A stretch of DNA of 64,000 nt from JAUYQR01 sp050632395. Its GTDB lineage: Bacteria; Pseudomonadota; Alphaproteobacteria; Rhodobacterales; Rhodobacteraceae. The notes beneath the pieces are model-generated. The model saw nothing but the letters and a program-made list of their open reading frames with translations. It did no database searches and was not told the origin of the DNA. Positions 8,092 through 15,449 of this stretch are shown here, one piece after another. A program made the position numbers and the translations under genes. Location: NCBI RefSeq assembly GCF_050632395.1, contig NZ_CP192600.1, forward strand, positions 2,294,001 to 2,358,000, given 5' to 3'. Every line of letters begins with the position of its first letter. Position 1 is the stretch's first letter.

Positions 8092-8547
8092 ATGCCCACC
8101 CATCACGAAACCAAACGCCTGCCTTATTCCGCCCAGCAGATGTACGATCTGGTGGCCGATGTCGGCAGCTATCCGAAATTCCTGCCGTGGAATTCGGCCG
8201 CGCGCATCAGGTCGCGCACGCCGATCGAGGGCGGCGAGGTGATGGAGGCGGATCTGGTGATCAGCTTCAAGGTGTTCCGCGAACGCTTTGGCAGCCGTGT
8301 CACCCTGCGGCCGGGTCTGCGAACCATTGACACCGAATATGTGGAAGGCCCGTTCCGGCACATGAAATCGACTTGGGCCTTCCGCGAGATCGAGGGCGGC
8401 TGCGAGGTGGATTTCTTCGTCGACTTCGAGTTTCGCAATGCGATCCTGCAAGGGATAATCGGCGTGGTGTTCAACGATGCGATGCAGCGGGTCGTGCGCG
8501 CCTTCGAACGCCGTGCGGCCGAGCTTTACGGGACGCGCTCGGTTTGA
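8092..8547 (+). CDS. RatA/COQ10-type START-like protein
   Basis: A 151-residue SRPBCC/START-fold protein beginning MPTHHETKRLPYSAQQMYDL. The block MYDLVADVGSYPKFLPW is typical of the bacterial COQ10/RatA family, and so is the C-terminal FNDAMQRVVRAFERRA. COQ10 proteins bind ubiquinone and help it function in respiration. The E. coli homologue was described as a ribosome association toxin, and annotation of this family is therefore split. The quinone-chaperone role is more likely here. The start at 8092 follows a short GGGG-AAAA-CCCC hairpin at 8068-8079. It is divergent from hpt. Confidence 0.88.
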   Translation: MPTHHETKRLPYSAQQMYDLVADVGSYPKFLPWNSAARIRSRTPIEGGEVMEADLVISFKVFRERFGSRVTLRPGLRTIDTEYVEGPFRHMKSTWAFREIEGGCEVDFFVDFEFRNAILQGIIGVVFNDAMQRVVRAFERRAAELYGTRSV

Positions 8548-8624
8548 AGCGCTGAGCGGGCCTGACGGGGCGAAGCAGACAGCTGTGCTGTTGAGACGGT
8601 CAACGGTGGCACGCAAGTTTGGCC

Positions 8625-8643
8625 CGGCGTCCGTAAGACGCCG
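8625..8643. terminator. Possible hairpin terminator between convergent genes
   Basis: CGGCGTC at 8625-8631 pairs perfectly with GACGCCG at 8637-8643 around a 5-nt loop. It lies between the stop of the COQ10-type gene (8547) and the stop of the convergent gene (8683). There is no T-run, so it is only a candidate bidirectional 3'-end structure. A 9-bp direct repeat, GGATCAGCG, is found twice just to the right (about 8664-8687). Confidence 0.3.
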
Positions 8644-8682
8644 AGATCGGACGGCACGACCGAGGGGATCAGCGCTCTTGGA

Positions 8683-8970
8683 TCAGCGTCCCGGCAATGG
8701 CAACGGGTTGACCCCTGCGGCGATGCTTGCGTGGATGTAGGCTCGTCGCGCCGCCTCGGCAGCCGCCTCGGCCGTTGTCGGAGGCGGCAGGGCAAGATGA
8801 TGCTCGCTGGCGGTCGGACCTTCGGGCTGGCGCAGTGCAAGTCGGTGCTGCGGCTGCGACGTTGGCTCCGACACGGCGAGCCCCGGTCCGCGATGGTCGG
8901 CGGCAGGTTGCGGCTGTGGCAAAGCTGCCGGTGTCAGAAGAAGCGACCGCTGCGGTATTACTGACGTCAT
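8683..8970 (-). CDS. Hypothetical protein, Pro/Gln-rich, 95 residues
   Basis: I do not recognise a family with certainty. The frame starts with ATG at 8970 (MTSVIPQRSLLLTP) with AGAGGA eight bases upstream. The middle is rich in Pro, Gln and Ala and probably disordered. The last 28 residues (AAARRAYIHASIAAGVNPLP) look folded and conserved-like. No signal peptide or membrane segment is apparent. The good ribosome binding site supports it, but the low-complexity content weakens it. It lies upstream of, and parallel to, no obvious partner. Confidence 0.5.
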   Translation of the reverse strand: MTSVIPQRSLLLTPAALPQPQPAADHRGPGLAVSEPTSQPQHRLALRQPEGPTASEHHLALPPPTTAEAAAEAARRAYIHASIAAGVNPLPLPGR

Positions 8971-9054
8971 GATTTGCGTCCTCTTGTCGACGACGCCCCC
9001 TCGCTGCGTTCTAGACGACAAAGCCGCATGACGCAGCAATCGAACAGTTACAAT

Positions 9055-9675
9055 TCAATCGTTCGGCGCCAGCAACTTGCGAAACAGCGTGTCGAGGTAA
9101 TCCTGCGCTTCGGCAAAGGGATCGTGCCCGGCCCCGAGAACCGCGCGGACTTGCACCTCGAAATCGGCGTAGTGCTGGGTCAGCGCCCAAATCGAGAATA
9201 TGAGATGAACTGGACTTACCCGCGCGATGCGGCCTTCGTCCATCCAGCGGGTAAGGATAACCGCCTTTTCGTCGACGAGCGCCTTCAGATCGCCTTCGAT
9301 CGCGGGGCGCATCCGGGGCGCGCCTTGCAGGATCTCCCCAGCGAAAAGCCGGCTTTCGCGGGGAAAATCGCGGGCAAGATCGAGCTTGCGGCGGACGTAG
9401 CCGAGGATTTCAGCGACCGGATCGCCAGCGGGGTTCATCTTGCGCAACGGATCGAGCCAGGTATCCAGAAGCCCGGTCAAAAGCGCCTGATGAACCGCCT
9501 CTTTCGAGGGGAAGTAGTAAAGCAGGTTCGGCTTTGACAGCCTCGCCACCTCGGCGATCTGGTCGAGCGTCGCGCCGCGAAAGCCGTGTACCGAAAACAC
9601 CTCCAGCGCCGCGTCGAGGATGGTGTCGCGGTTCTTTTGCTGGATGCGGGTTCGGGGGCGGGCGGTTGGGGACAT
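9055..9675 (-). CDS. TetR family regulator, RutR-like
   Basis: A 206-residue TetR-type repressor. The N-terminal HTH lies at about residues 15-60 (ILDAALEVFSVHGFRGATLD, then LSKPNLLYYFPSKEAVH). The C-terminal half, with a WxxTQHYADFE block (IWALTQHYADFEVQV), is typical of the RutR (YcdC) subfamily, which senses pyrimidines. It is divergent from a beta-alanine-type transaminase gene, its most likely target. The start at 9675 (MSPTARPRT) omits 25 non-family residues. The spacer carries one RutR-like half site, GGTCAA at 9752-9757. It resembles a second regulator at 13055-13702. Confidence 0.9.
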   Translation of the reverse strand: MSPTARPRTRIQQKNRDTILDAALEVFSVHGFRGATLDQIAEVARLSKPNLLYYFPSKEAVHQALLTGLLDTWLDPLRKMNPAGDPVAEILGYVRRKLDLARDFPRESRLFAGEILQGAPRMRPAIEGDLKALVDEKAVILTRWMDEGRIARVSPVHLIFSIWALTQHYADFEVQVRAVLGAGHDPFAEAQDYLDTLFRKLLAPND

Positions 9676-9786
9676 CGGGCTTGACGCACCTTTTGCGAAG
9701 GGAGAAGGCTTGGCGCCAGGGACCTCATGGATAGCTTGGCCGCCGTCCAAAGGTCAAATCATTCGCCACTTGAAGGACCGTGACCC

Positions 9787-11115
9787 ATGGCGCTCGATCG
9801 CAAACCCACCCCGAACGACCTTAACGCCTTCTGGATGCCGTTTACCGCAAACCGGCAGTTCAAGAAGAACCCGCGCATGTTCGTGGCAGCGAGGGACATG
9901 CATTACACCACCAGTGACGGGCGGCAGGTGCTGGACGGGACGGCGGGCCTGTGGTGCTGCAACGCGGGCCATTGCCGGCCGAAGATCGTCGAGGCGATCC
10001 AGAAGCAGGCTGCGGAGCTGGACTATGCGCCTGCGTTCCAGATGGGGCACCCGGTGGCGTTTGAATTGGCGAATCGGATCATCGAGATCGCGCCGAAGGG
10101 GATCGAACATGTGTTCTACACCAACTCCGGTTCGGAAAGCGTAGAGACGGCGCTGAAGCTGGCGATCGCCTATCACCGGGCGCGGGGCGAAGGTACGCGG
10201 ACTCGGCTGATCGGGCGTGAGCGGGGCTATCACGGCGTCAACTTCGGCGGGATTTCGGTCGGCGGCATCGTCAACAACCGCAAGTTCTTTGGCACGCTGC
10301 TGGCAGGCGTGGATCACCTGCCGCACACCCATCTGCCCGCCCAGAATGCCTTTACCAAGGGCCAGCCGGAGCATGGTGCGCATCTGGCCGACGACCTGGA
10401 GCGGATCGTCGCGCTGCACGGCGCCGAGACGATTGCGGCCGTGATCGTGGAGCCGATGGCAGGGTCGACGGGTGTCTTGATGCCGCCGAAGGGGTATCTG
10501 GAAAAGCTGCGTGCAATTACCAAGAAGCACGGCATCCTCTTGATCTTTGACGAGGTCATCACCGGGTTCGGGCGGCTAGGGTCGGCGTTTGCCGCCCAGC
10601 ATTTCGACGTGCTGCCGGACATGATGACGACGGCGAAGGGTCTGACCAACGGGGTGATCCCGATGGGCGCCGTCCTGACCACGGCCGAGGTGCATGACGC
10701 TTTCATGCAAGGGCCGGAGCATATGATCGAGCTGTTCCACGGCTATACCTATTCCGGCAACCCGATCGCGGCGGCCTGCGGGATCGCCACGCTTGAGGTC
10801 TACAAGGAGGAAGGTCTTTTCGAGCGGACGCGTGAACTGGAAGGGTATTGGCAGGACGCGATCCACTCGCTTCGCGGTCTTCCCCATGTGATCGACATCC
10901 GCAATATGGGCCTGATCGGCGCGGTGGAGTTGGAGGGGATCCCGGGTGAGCCGACGAAGCGGGCGTTCAGCGCGTTCCTGAAGGCCTATGAAAAGGGTAT
11001 CCTGATCCGCACCACAGGGGACATCATCGCGATGTCGCCCCCGCTGATCATTTCGAAAGCGCAGATCGACGAATTGATCGGCACCTTGGGTGATGTTCTG
11101 AAGTCGCTAGACTGA
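9787..11115 (+). CDS. Beta-alanine/omega-amino acid:pyruvate transaminase
   Basis: A 442-residue class III PLP-dependent aminotransferase. The N-terminus (LNAFWMPFTANRQFKK) and the LDGTAGLWCCNAGH block are characteristic of beta-alanine:pyruvate transaminases. The PLP region shows DEVITGFGR (about residue 257) and the Schiff-base lysine in TTAKGLTNG (about residue 284). The enzyme would convert beta-alanine and pyruvate to malonate semialdehyde and alanine. This fits as the last step of reductive uracil degradation, because amidohydrolase and dihydropyrimidinase genes follow at 13.8-16.9 kb. The divergent RutR-like gene supports the same link. Other omega-amino acids are possible substrates. 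Confidence 0.9.
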   Translation: MALDRKPTPNDLNAFWMPFTANRQFKKNPRMFVAARDMHYTTSDGRQVLDGTAGLWCCNAGHCRPKIVEAIQKQAAELDYAPAFQMGHPVAFELANRIIEIAPKGIEHVFYTNSGSESVETALKLAIAYHRARGEGTRTRLIGRERGYHGVNFGGISVGGIVNNRKFFGTLLAGVDHLPHTHLPAQNAFTKGQPEHGAHLADDLERIVALHGAETIAAVIVEPMAGSTGVLMPPKGYLEKLRAITKKHGILLIFDEVITGFGRLGSAFAAQHFDVLPDMMTTAKGLTNGVIPMGAVLTTAEVHDAFMQGPEHMIELFHGYTYSGNPIAAACGIATLEVYKEEGLFERTRELEGYWQDAIHSLRGLPHVIDIRNMGLIGAVELEGIPGEPTKRAFSAFLKAYEKGILIRTTGDIIAMSPPLIISKAQIDELIGTLGDVLKSLD

Positions 11116-11117
11116 GG

Positions 11118-11204
11118 TTACTCGACCAGTTGCATCATGCCCCACGGCAAGACAGTGAGCATACCGACAATGATCAGAAGCGAACGCTTGAGGCCGGTGA
11201 ACAT
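11118..11204 (-). CDS. Very small membrane protein, 28 residues
   Basis: ATG at 11204 is preceded by AAGGGAG with ideal spacing. The 28-residue product starts MFTGLKRSLLIIVGML and is almost one single hydrophobic helix with a short polar end (MMQLVE). It ends two bases after the transaminase stop codon, in convergent orientation. Such single-helix proteins often modulate membrane complexes, but nothing here indicates a partner. The ribosome binding site and hydrophobic pattern are direct observations; that it is translated is inference. Confidence 0.5.
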   Translation of the reverse strand: MFTGLKRSLLIIVGMLTVLPWGMMQLVE

Positions 11205-11270
11205 GTTGAACTCCCTTGTTGTGTTGACGCCTGAGATAGGAACTGTCCGCTTGGTTCAAAGGGTGCCAAA

Positions 11271-11558
11271 TTGACGCGCCCCACTTGCACGGCGACGGTG
11301 ATGGTCGACGACACCCTTGTGCGCGTGACCCGGTTCGACTTTGCGCCGGGGGCCGAGACGGGCTGGCACCGGCACGGGCATGACTATGTGATCGTCGCGG
11401 TGACGGATTGCCATATGCTGCTGGAGGAACCGGGCGGCGCCGAACGGCGGGTCACGGTCCCGGCGGGCACGGCCTATCGCCGGGCGGAAGGGGTGGAGCA
11501 CAACGTCGTCAATGACGGCGCGGGTGTGATGAGCTTTGTCGAGGTGGAGATGAAGTGA
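11271..11558 (+). CDS. Small cupin-domain protein
   Basis: A 95-residue single-domain cupin. The first metal-binding motif is seen as GAETGWHRHGHDYV (two His and a later Glu-like position), and the second around GVEHNVVNDG. Cupins of this size bind a metal and act as small enzymes or ligand-binding proteins; the substrate is unknown. The start is TTG at 11271 with AAAGGG upstream; no ATG or GTG fits better. It follows the transaminase region, but co-function with pyrimidine catabolism is only positional inference. Confidence 0.8.
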   Translation: MTRPTCTATVMVDDTLVRVTRFDFAPGAETGWHRHGHDYVIVAVTDCHMLLEEPGGAERRVTVPAGTAYRRAEGVEHNVVNDGAGVMSFVEVEMK

Positions 11559-11615
11559 CGCAGTCTGCCTGATGCCGTTTGCTCAGGCTTTGCAGCCGAA
11601 CGCGGTGAGTGCGCC

Positions 11616-12068
11616 TCAGCCGCCCAGCATTGCCATGATGCCGCGCACTACAAGCCGGTGATCTTCGACCTGCGGTAGGCCTGAGACGGTCGCGACGGCG
11701 ACAACGCCTGCGCCTTTCACCCGGATTGGGACAGCGCCGCCGTGGTCGGCGTGGTCTGCCAATGACAGCCCGTGCTTTTCGAGGCTTTCGCCCTTGGCCC
11801 GGTGGCGGGTGCCGACCAAGAGCGAGGGCTCGTTAAATCTGAGGGCGGTGTTTGACTTTCGCAACGCCCAAAGGTCGTTCAGCGGCGCAGAACCGGGGAG
11901 GCTGGCGTGAAAGAGGGTACGGTTCGGCGTGCGGATGTCGATGACCACGGGCAGCTTTTCCGCGCGCGCCAGTTCGACCAGCATGAGCCCGAGCCGAAGC
12001 GCGGTGTCTTCGGTGAACCGGGAGAACACAAGGCGGGCGGCCTCGGCCTCTAGGGTGGCGATGTCCAT
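11616..12068 (-). CDS. UPF0303 / heme-degrading (HbpS-like, DUF336) domain protein
   Basis: A 150-residue protein of the UPF0303 branch of the HbpS/PduO-C-like superfamily. Family features are an N-terminal helix (MDIATLEAEAARLVFSRF), the VVIDIRTPNRTLFHASLPG strand and the GGAVPIRVKGAGVVAVATVSG core. Relatives are annotated as heme-degrading domain proteins, though most are uncharacterised. The start at 12068 begins the conserved part; 18 residues upstream are dropped. It is convergent with the cupin gene. Confidence 0.8.
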   Translation of the reverse strand: MDIATLEAEAARLVFSRFTEDTALRLGLMLVELARAEKLPVVIDIRTPNRTLFHASLPGSAPLNDLWALRKSNTALRFNEPSLLVGTRHRAKGESLEKHGLSLADHADHGGAVPIRVKGAGVVAVATVSGLPQVEDHRLVVRGIMAMLGG

Positions 12069-12225
12069 GGCGTGTCCTGATGCAAGGCCCCGAAGAGATA
12101 GCAGAAGCGCCGCGCGGCTCAAACGGAAACGGGGTCAACGGACTGCAAAGACGGGAAAATATCGTGAGGTGGGGTGAGCGGGACGTGAGGCGCACAACCA
12201 AGGGTTGCACACTTCGGTCGACGAG

Positions 12226-12963
12226 CTAAGCGGCGGGCTGCGGGACGATCAGGAAATTCATGTTGGTCGGGTAGCGGGCGTAATTGTCCTTCACCGCATA
12301 GCCCGCTCCGTCGCACCATGCGGCGAACGCGTCGAGGTTGCCGCGGTCCACCTCGACGAAGATGCGCGGACGGTGCCGGGCGATCGTGTCCGACAGGCCG
12401 GCAAGGACCGCCATTTCCATGCCTTCGACATCGATCTTCAGGAAACTCGGCGCCTCATCGCGCAGAAGGCCGTCAGCCCGACGCAGGGGAAAGCCGTCTT
12501 CGTTTTGCGACCGGACGACCTGACCGGCCCCAAGATTGCGGTGCGGGGCGCTGATCGAGAAATGCTCGGCGTTGCGGTCCGATAGGCCGATGCCGAGGTG
12601 GGTCAGATCGCAGCGATCAAGGCCCCCGTTCAGGCCAATATTGGCGGTCAGGATGGCAATGGCCACCGGATTGGGTTCGAAGACGATGACCTTGGCGGGG
12701 TTGAGGAAGGTCAGGGCGTAGAGCACGTGGTTGCCGATGTTCGCGCCGATGTCGCAGAACACCGCCCCCGGGGGGCACCATTGGCGGATGATCTCAAGCT
12801 CTTCGCGTTCGTAGAACTCGCCCATGGCATGGTGCCGCTGGATGGCGTCGCGCGGCTGGTTCACGAAAAACAGGACCGGTTTGCCGTGGATCACCGTGCG
12901 CACGACCTGGCCGGGTGGTGAAATCGTCAGGTCTGGACGGACCGCCGGTTCGATGACACGCAT
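12226..12963 (-). CDS. FkbM family SAM-dependent methyltransferase
   Basis: A 245-residue methyltransferase of the Methyltransf_21/FkbM family. The SAM-binding motif I is GAVFCDIGANIGNHVLYAL (about residues 66-84), followed by VIVFEPNP as motif II. The conserved FLKIDVEGMEMAVLAG block lies near residue 175. FkbM enzymes O-methylate sugars or polyketides, often in surface polysaccharides. No glycan genes are adjacent, so the acceptor is unknown. It is probably a single-gene unit. Confidence 0.88.
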   Translation of the reverse strand: MRVIEPAVRPDLTISPPGQVVRTVIHGKPVLFFVNQPRDAIQRHHAMGEFYEREELEIIRQWCPPGAVFCDIGANIGNHVLYALTFLNPAKVIVFEPNPVAIAILTANIGLNGGLDRCDLTHLGIGLSDRNAEHFSISAPHRNLGAGQVVRSQNEDGFPLRRADGLLRDEAPSFLKIDVEGMEMAVLAGLSDTIARHRPRIFVEVDRGNLDAFAAWCDGAGYAVKDNYARYPTNMNFLIVPQPAA

Positions 12964-13054
12964 TGGCAGGCAGACCCGTCACGCTGCGGTGGCGGTGCCA
13001 CCATGTTTCGCGGCACGTTAGGCGCAAGCGCGCGCTGCGGTCAACGGCCGAGCG

Positions 13055-13702
13055 TCAGATTGCCCCGATCCCCCGCAGGATCATCGCCTTGAGGTTGGCC
13101 TTTGCCTCGGTCCATTGCCGGTCGCTGAGCGGTTGGCCGTGGTTCAGGGTTTCGATCTGGTGGCCGAAATCGGCGTAGTGCTGGGTCGAAGCCCACAGCA
13201 TGTAAAGCAGGTGGCGGGGGTCGATTGGGGCCATCCGGCCCTCGTCGATCCACTGCTGGATCACCGCTATGCGGCCGTTTGTCCAGTCGCGCAGCGTGGT
13301 CTCAAGGTAATCCTGGATCACCGGTGCGCCGTGCATCACCTCGGACGCCCAGACCTTCGATCCGTGCGGATGGCGGCGCGAGATGTCCATCTTGGCGTCG
13401 ATATAAGCGCCGATGCCGGTGGCGGGGTCGGGCGCGTTGTCGAAACTTGCGGCGGCGTCCAGCCAGATTTCGAAGATCTGGCTTACAACACGGCGGTAGA
13501 GGTCTTCCTTGGTGGCGAAGTAGTAATGCAAGTTGGCTTTCGGCAGGCCCGCCATATCGGCGATAAGCTGCATCGTGGCACCGCCGAAGCCCGCCTCGGC
13601 AAACACCTTTTCGGCGGCGTCGAGGATCAGACGTTCATTCTCGCGCCGGATATCCGTGCGACGGCCCGGCTTGATGCGTGAAATCTGGGCGTCTGGTGCC
13701 AT
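13055..13702 (-). CDS. TetR family regulator, RutR-type
   Basis: A 215-residue TetR-type repressor. HTH at about residues 25-65 (LILDAAEKVFAEAGFGGATM and LPKANLHYYFATKEDLY). The C-terminal ASTQHYADFGHQ block places it near RutR, which in E. coli binds uracil and thymine. It is divergent from the M20 amidohydrolase gene. Two palindromes of the TTGACC-N4-GGTCA type lie between the two genes and agree closely with the known RutR site TTGACCA-NN-TGGTCAA. It most likely represses this pyrimidine operon and itself. It is the second RutR-like gene within 5 kb. Confidence 0.93.
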   Translation of the reverse strand: MAPDAQISRIKPGRRTDIRRENERLILDAAEKVFAEAGFGGATMQLIADMAGLPKANLHYYFATKEDLYRRVVSQIFEIWLDAAASFDNAPDPATGIGAYIDAKMDISRRHPHGSKVWASEVMHGAPVIQDYLETTLRDWTNGRIAVIQQWIDEGRMAPIDPRHLLYMLWASTQHYADFGHQIETLNHGQPLSDRQWTEAKANLKAMILRGIGAI

Positions 13703-13722
13703 CCGCTTTCGTCACATTTTCG

Positions 13723-13738
13723 TTGACCGGTTGGTCAG
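13723..13738. promoter_or_regulatory. RutR-type operator 1
   Basis: TTGACCGGTTGGTCAG contains the perfect inverted repeat TGACC-GGTT-GGTCA (13724-13737). It matches the established RutR consensus apart from the flanking bases. It lies 21 bp upstream of the TetR start codon and 87 bp upstream of the amidohydrolase start, in the divergent promoter region. Confidence 0.8.
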
Positions 13739-13756
13739 GTTGTGGTGCGCTTCACG

Positions 13757-13772
13757 TTGACCATACGGTCAG
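13757..13772. promoter_or_regulatory. RutR-type operator 2
   Basis: TTGACCATACGGTCAG contains the perfect inverted repeat TGACC-ATAC-GGTCA (13758-13771). Its centre is 34 bp from that of operator 1, a little over three helical turns. Two closely spaced sites suggest cooperative or independent control of the two divergent promoters. Confidence 0.8.
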
Positions 13773-13824
13773 GAAACGAGTCGCGGCAAGGGGCAGGATG
13801 GCCTCGCCTGACAGGGAGCGTCTG

Positions 13825-15159
13825 ATGCCAGCCACCGCCAACAGTTTGGGGGACAACCTCAGGATCAATTCGCAGCGGCTGTGGGACAGCCTTGGGGAAA
13901 TGGCGCTGATCGGGCCGGGAATCGCGGGCGGCTGCAACCGGCAGACCCTGACCGATGCCGACAGCAAGGGGCGGCATCTGTTCCAGCGCTGGTGCGAGGC
14001 CGCCGGAATGACGATGGGCGTGGACACGATGGGCAACATGTTCGCCACGCGTCCCGGCACGGATGCGGCCGCGTTGCCGGTGTACATGGGCAGCCATCTG
14101 GACACGCAGCCGACGGGCGGGCGGTATGACGGGGTGCTGGGGGTGCTGGGTGCGCTGGAAGTGGTGCGGACGCTGAACGATCTGGGGGTGAAGACCAAGC
14201 ATCCGATCGTGGTCACGAACTGGACCAACGAGGAAGGCGCGCGGTTTGCGCCAGCGATGCTGTCGTCGGGGGTGTTCGCGGGGATCCATACCGAGGAGTA
14301 TGCGAAAAGCCGCCGCGACCCGGAAGGCAAGGCCTTCGGGGATGAATTGGAGCGGATCGGCTGGGTGGGCGAAGAAAAGGTCGGTGCGCGCAAGATGCAC
14401 GCGATGCTGGAGTTGCACATCGAGCAGGGGCCGATTTTGGAGGCCGAGGGCAAGGAGATCGGCGTCGTGACCCACGGGCAGGGGTTATGGTGGCTGGAGA
14501 TCACGCTGACGGGCAAGGACGCGCACACCGGATCGACGCCGATGCACCTGCGGGTGAATGCGGGGCTTGGCATGGCGCGGATCACCGAGCGGGTTCACCA
14601 GATCGCGATGGCGCATCAGCCGAATGCGGTGGGGGCGGTCGGGCAGGTGTTCGTCCACCCGAACTCGCGCAACGTGATTCCCGGCAAGGTGGTTTTCACG
14701 GTGGATATCCGCAGCCCCGAGCAGGCCAAGCTGGACGCGATGAAGGCAGAAGTCATCCGCGCCGCCCATGCGGTGGCGAAAGAGTTGGGCTTGGGCTGCG
14801 CGATCGAGGAGGTCGGGCATTTCGATCCGGTGACGTTTGATCCGGGGCTGGTAAAGATCGTGCGGGCTTCGGCGGAGAAGCTTGGCTATTCACACATGGA
14901 TATCGTGTCAGGCGCGGGACATGACGCCTGCTGGATCAATCGCGTGGCACCGACGGTGATGGTGATGTGCCCGTGTGTGGGTGGGCTTTCCCACAACGAG
15001 GCGGAGGAGATCAGCCCGGAATGGGCCGCAGCGGGGACGGACGTGCTGCTGCATGCGGTGCTTGAGGTGGCGGAGGTGGTAAATGATGACGGAAAGTCTT
15101 CCGTAAGATGGGAGGAATTCTTGGGCAGCGTTGATCATCAAAAGTGGTTGGATTCCTAG
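13825..15159 (+). CDS. Zn-dependent M20 amidohydrolase, N-carbamoyl-beta-alanine amidohydrolase type (PydC-like)
   Basis: A 444-residue M20/M28-like hydrolase of the carbamoylase/beta-ureidopropionase branch. Metal-binding blocks are GSHLDTQPTGGRYDGVLG (about residue 93), TNEEGARF (about residue 134) and ELHIEQGP (about residue 197). It would hydrolyse N-carbamoyl-beta-alanine to beta-alanine, CO2 and ammonia. Neighbours support this: RutR-type operators upstream and dihydropyrimidinase downstream. The start at 13825 has AGGGAG upstream. The last 25-28 residues (after LLHAVLEVAEV) lie in AT-richer DNA and extend past the usual family end, so the native 3' end may have been replaced. Related allantoate or L-carbamoylase specificity cannot be excluded. 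Confidence 0.88.
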   Translation: MPATANSLGDNLRINSQRLWDSLGEMALIGPGIAGGCNRQTLTDADSKGRHLFQRWCEAAGMTMGVDTMGNMFATRPGTDAAALPVYMGSHLDTQPTGGRYDGVLGVLGALEVVRTLNDLGVKTKHPIVVTNWTNEEGARFAPAMLSSGVFAGIHTEEYAKSRRDPEGKAFGDELERIGWVGEEKVGARKMHAMLELHIEQGPILEAEGKEIGVVTHGQGLWWLEITLTGKDAHTGSTPMHLRVNAGLGMARITERVHQIAMAHQPNAVGAVGQVFVHPNSRNVIPGKVVFTVDIRSPEQAKLDAMKAEVIRAAHAVAKELGLGCAIEEVGHFDPVTFDPGLVKIVRASAEKLGYSHMDIVSGAGHDACWINRVAPTVMVMCPCVGGLSHNEAEEISPEWAAAGTDVLLHAVLEVAEVVNDDGKSSVRWEEFLGSVDHQKWLDS

Positions 15160-15176
15160 ATGGAAGGGTCGCTAGA

Positions 15177-15407
15177 TTGAAGGTCTACTCTACGATTTGG
15201 ATCACAGAGCGTGCACAGGAGCGCGGCTACAAAGACGGTCGACCCTCAAGGTTTCGAGCATTTCCACCCAAAGATAATCTGATCGATAATGAGCAGGCTT
15301 TCGAGACAGAAGAAGAGCTGGCAAAATTCTTAATCTTAAACCCGGCTTGGAAAGCATACTTCCGAAAGGGCGGCTCTAACGGCCAGCATCTGGCTGTCGT
15401 GAAGTGA
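15177..15407 (+). CDS. Hypothetical protein in an AT-rich insert, 76 residues
   Basis: I recognise no family. The likely start is TTG at 15177 (MKVYSTIWITERAQERGYKD) with GGAAGGG nine bases upstream. A longer form from GTG 15144 overlaps the amidohydrolase end. The product is mixed charge, with an acidic middle (ETEEELAKF) and a basic end. The segment from about 15085 to 15425 is close to half GC and has many A/T third positions, unlike the genes on both sides. It may be a transferred gene inserted between the amidohydrolase and dihydropyrimidinase genes. Confidence 0.5.
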   Translation: MKVYSTIWITERAQERGYKDGRPSRFRAFPPKDNLIDNEQAFETEEELAKFLILNPAWKAYFRKGGSNGQHLAVVK

Positions 15408-15449
15408 CACGGTGATTGGCATGTTCAAAAAGCAAAGGATAACAGCATC

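Noticed and set aside
8092..8547. RatA-type gene considered as half of a toxin-antitoxin pair
   Set aside because: No antitoxin-like RatB gene lies beside it, and the sequence fits the COQ10 quinone-binding branch as well.
15131..15141. TTGATCATCAA considered as an FNR box
   Set aside because: The two half sites are too close (11 bp in all, against 14 for an FNR box) and lie inside coding sequence.
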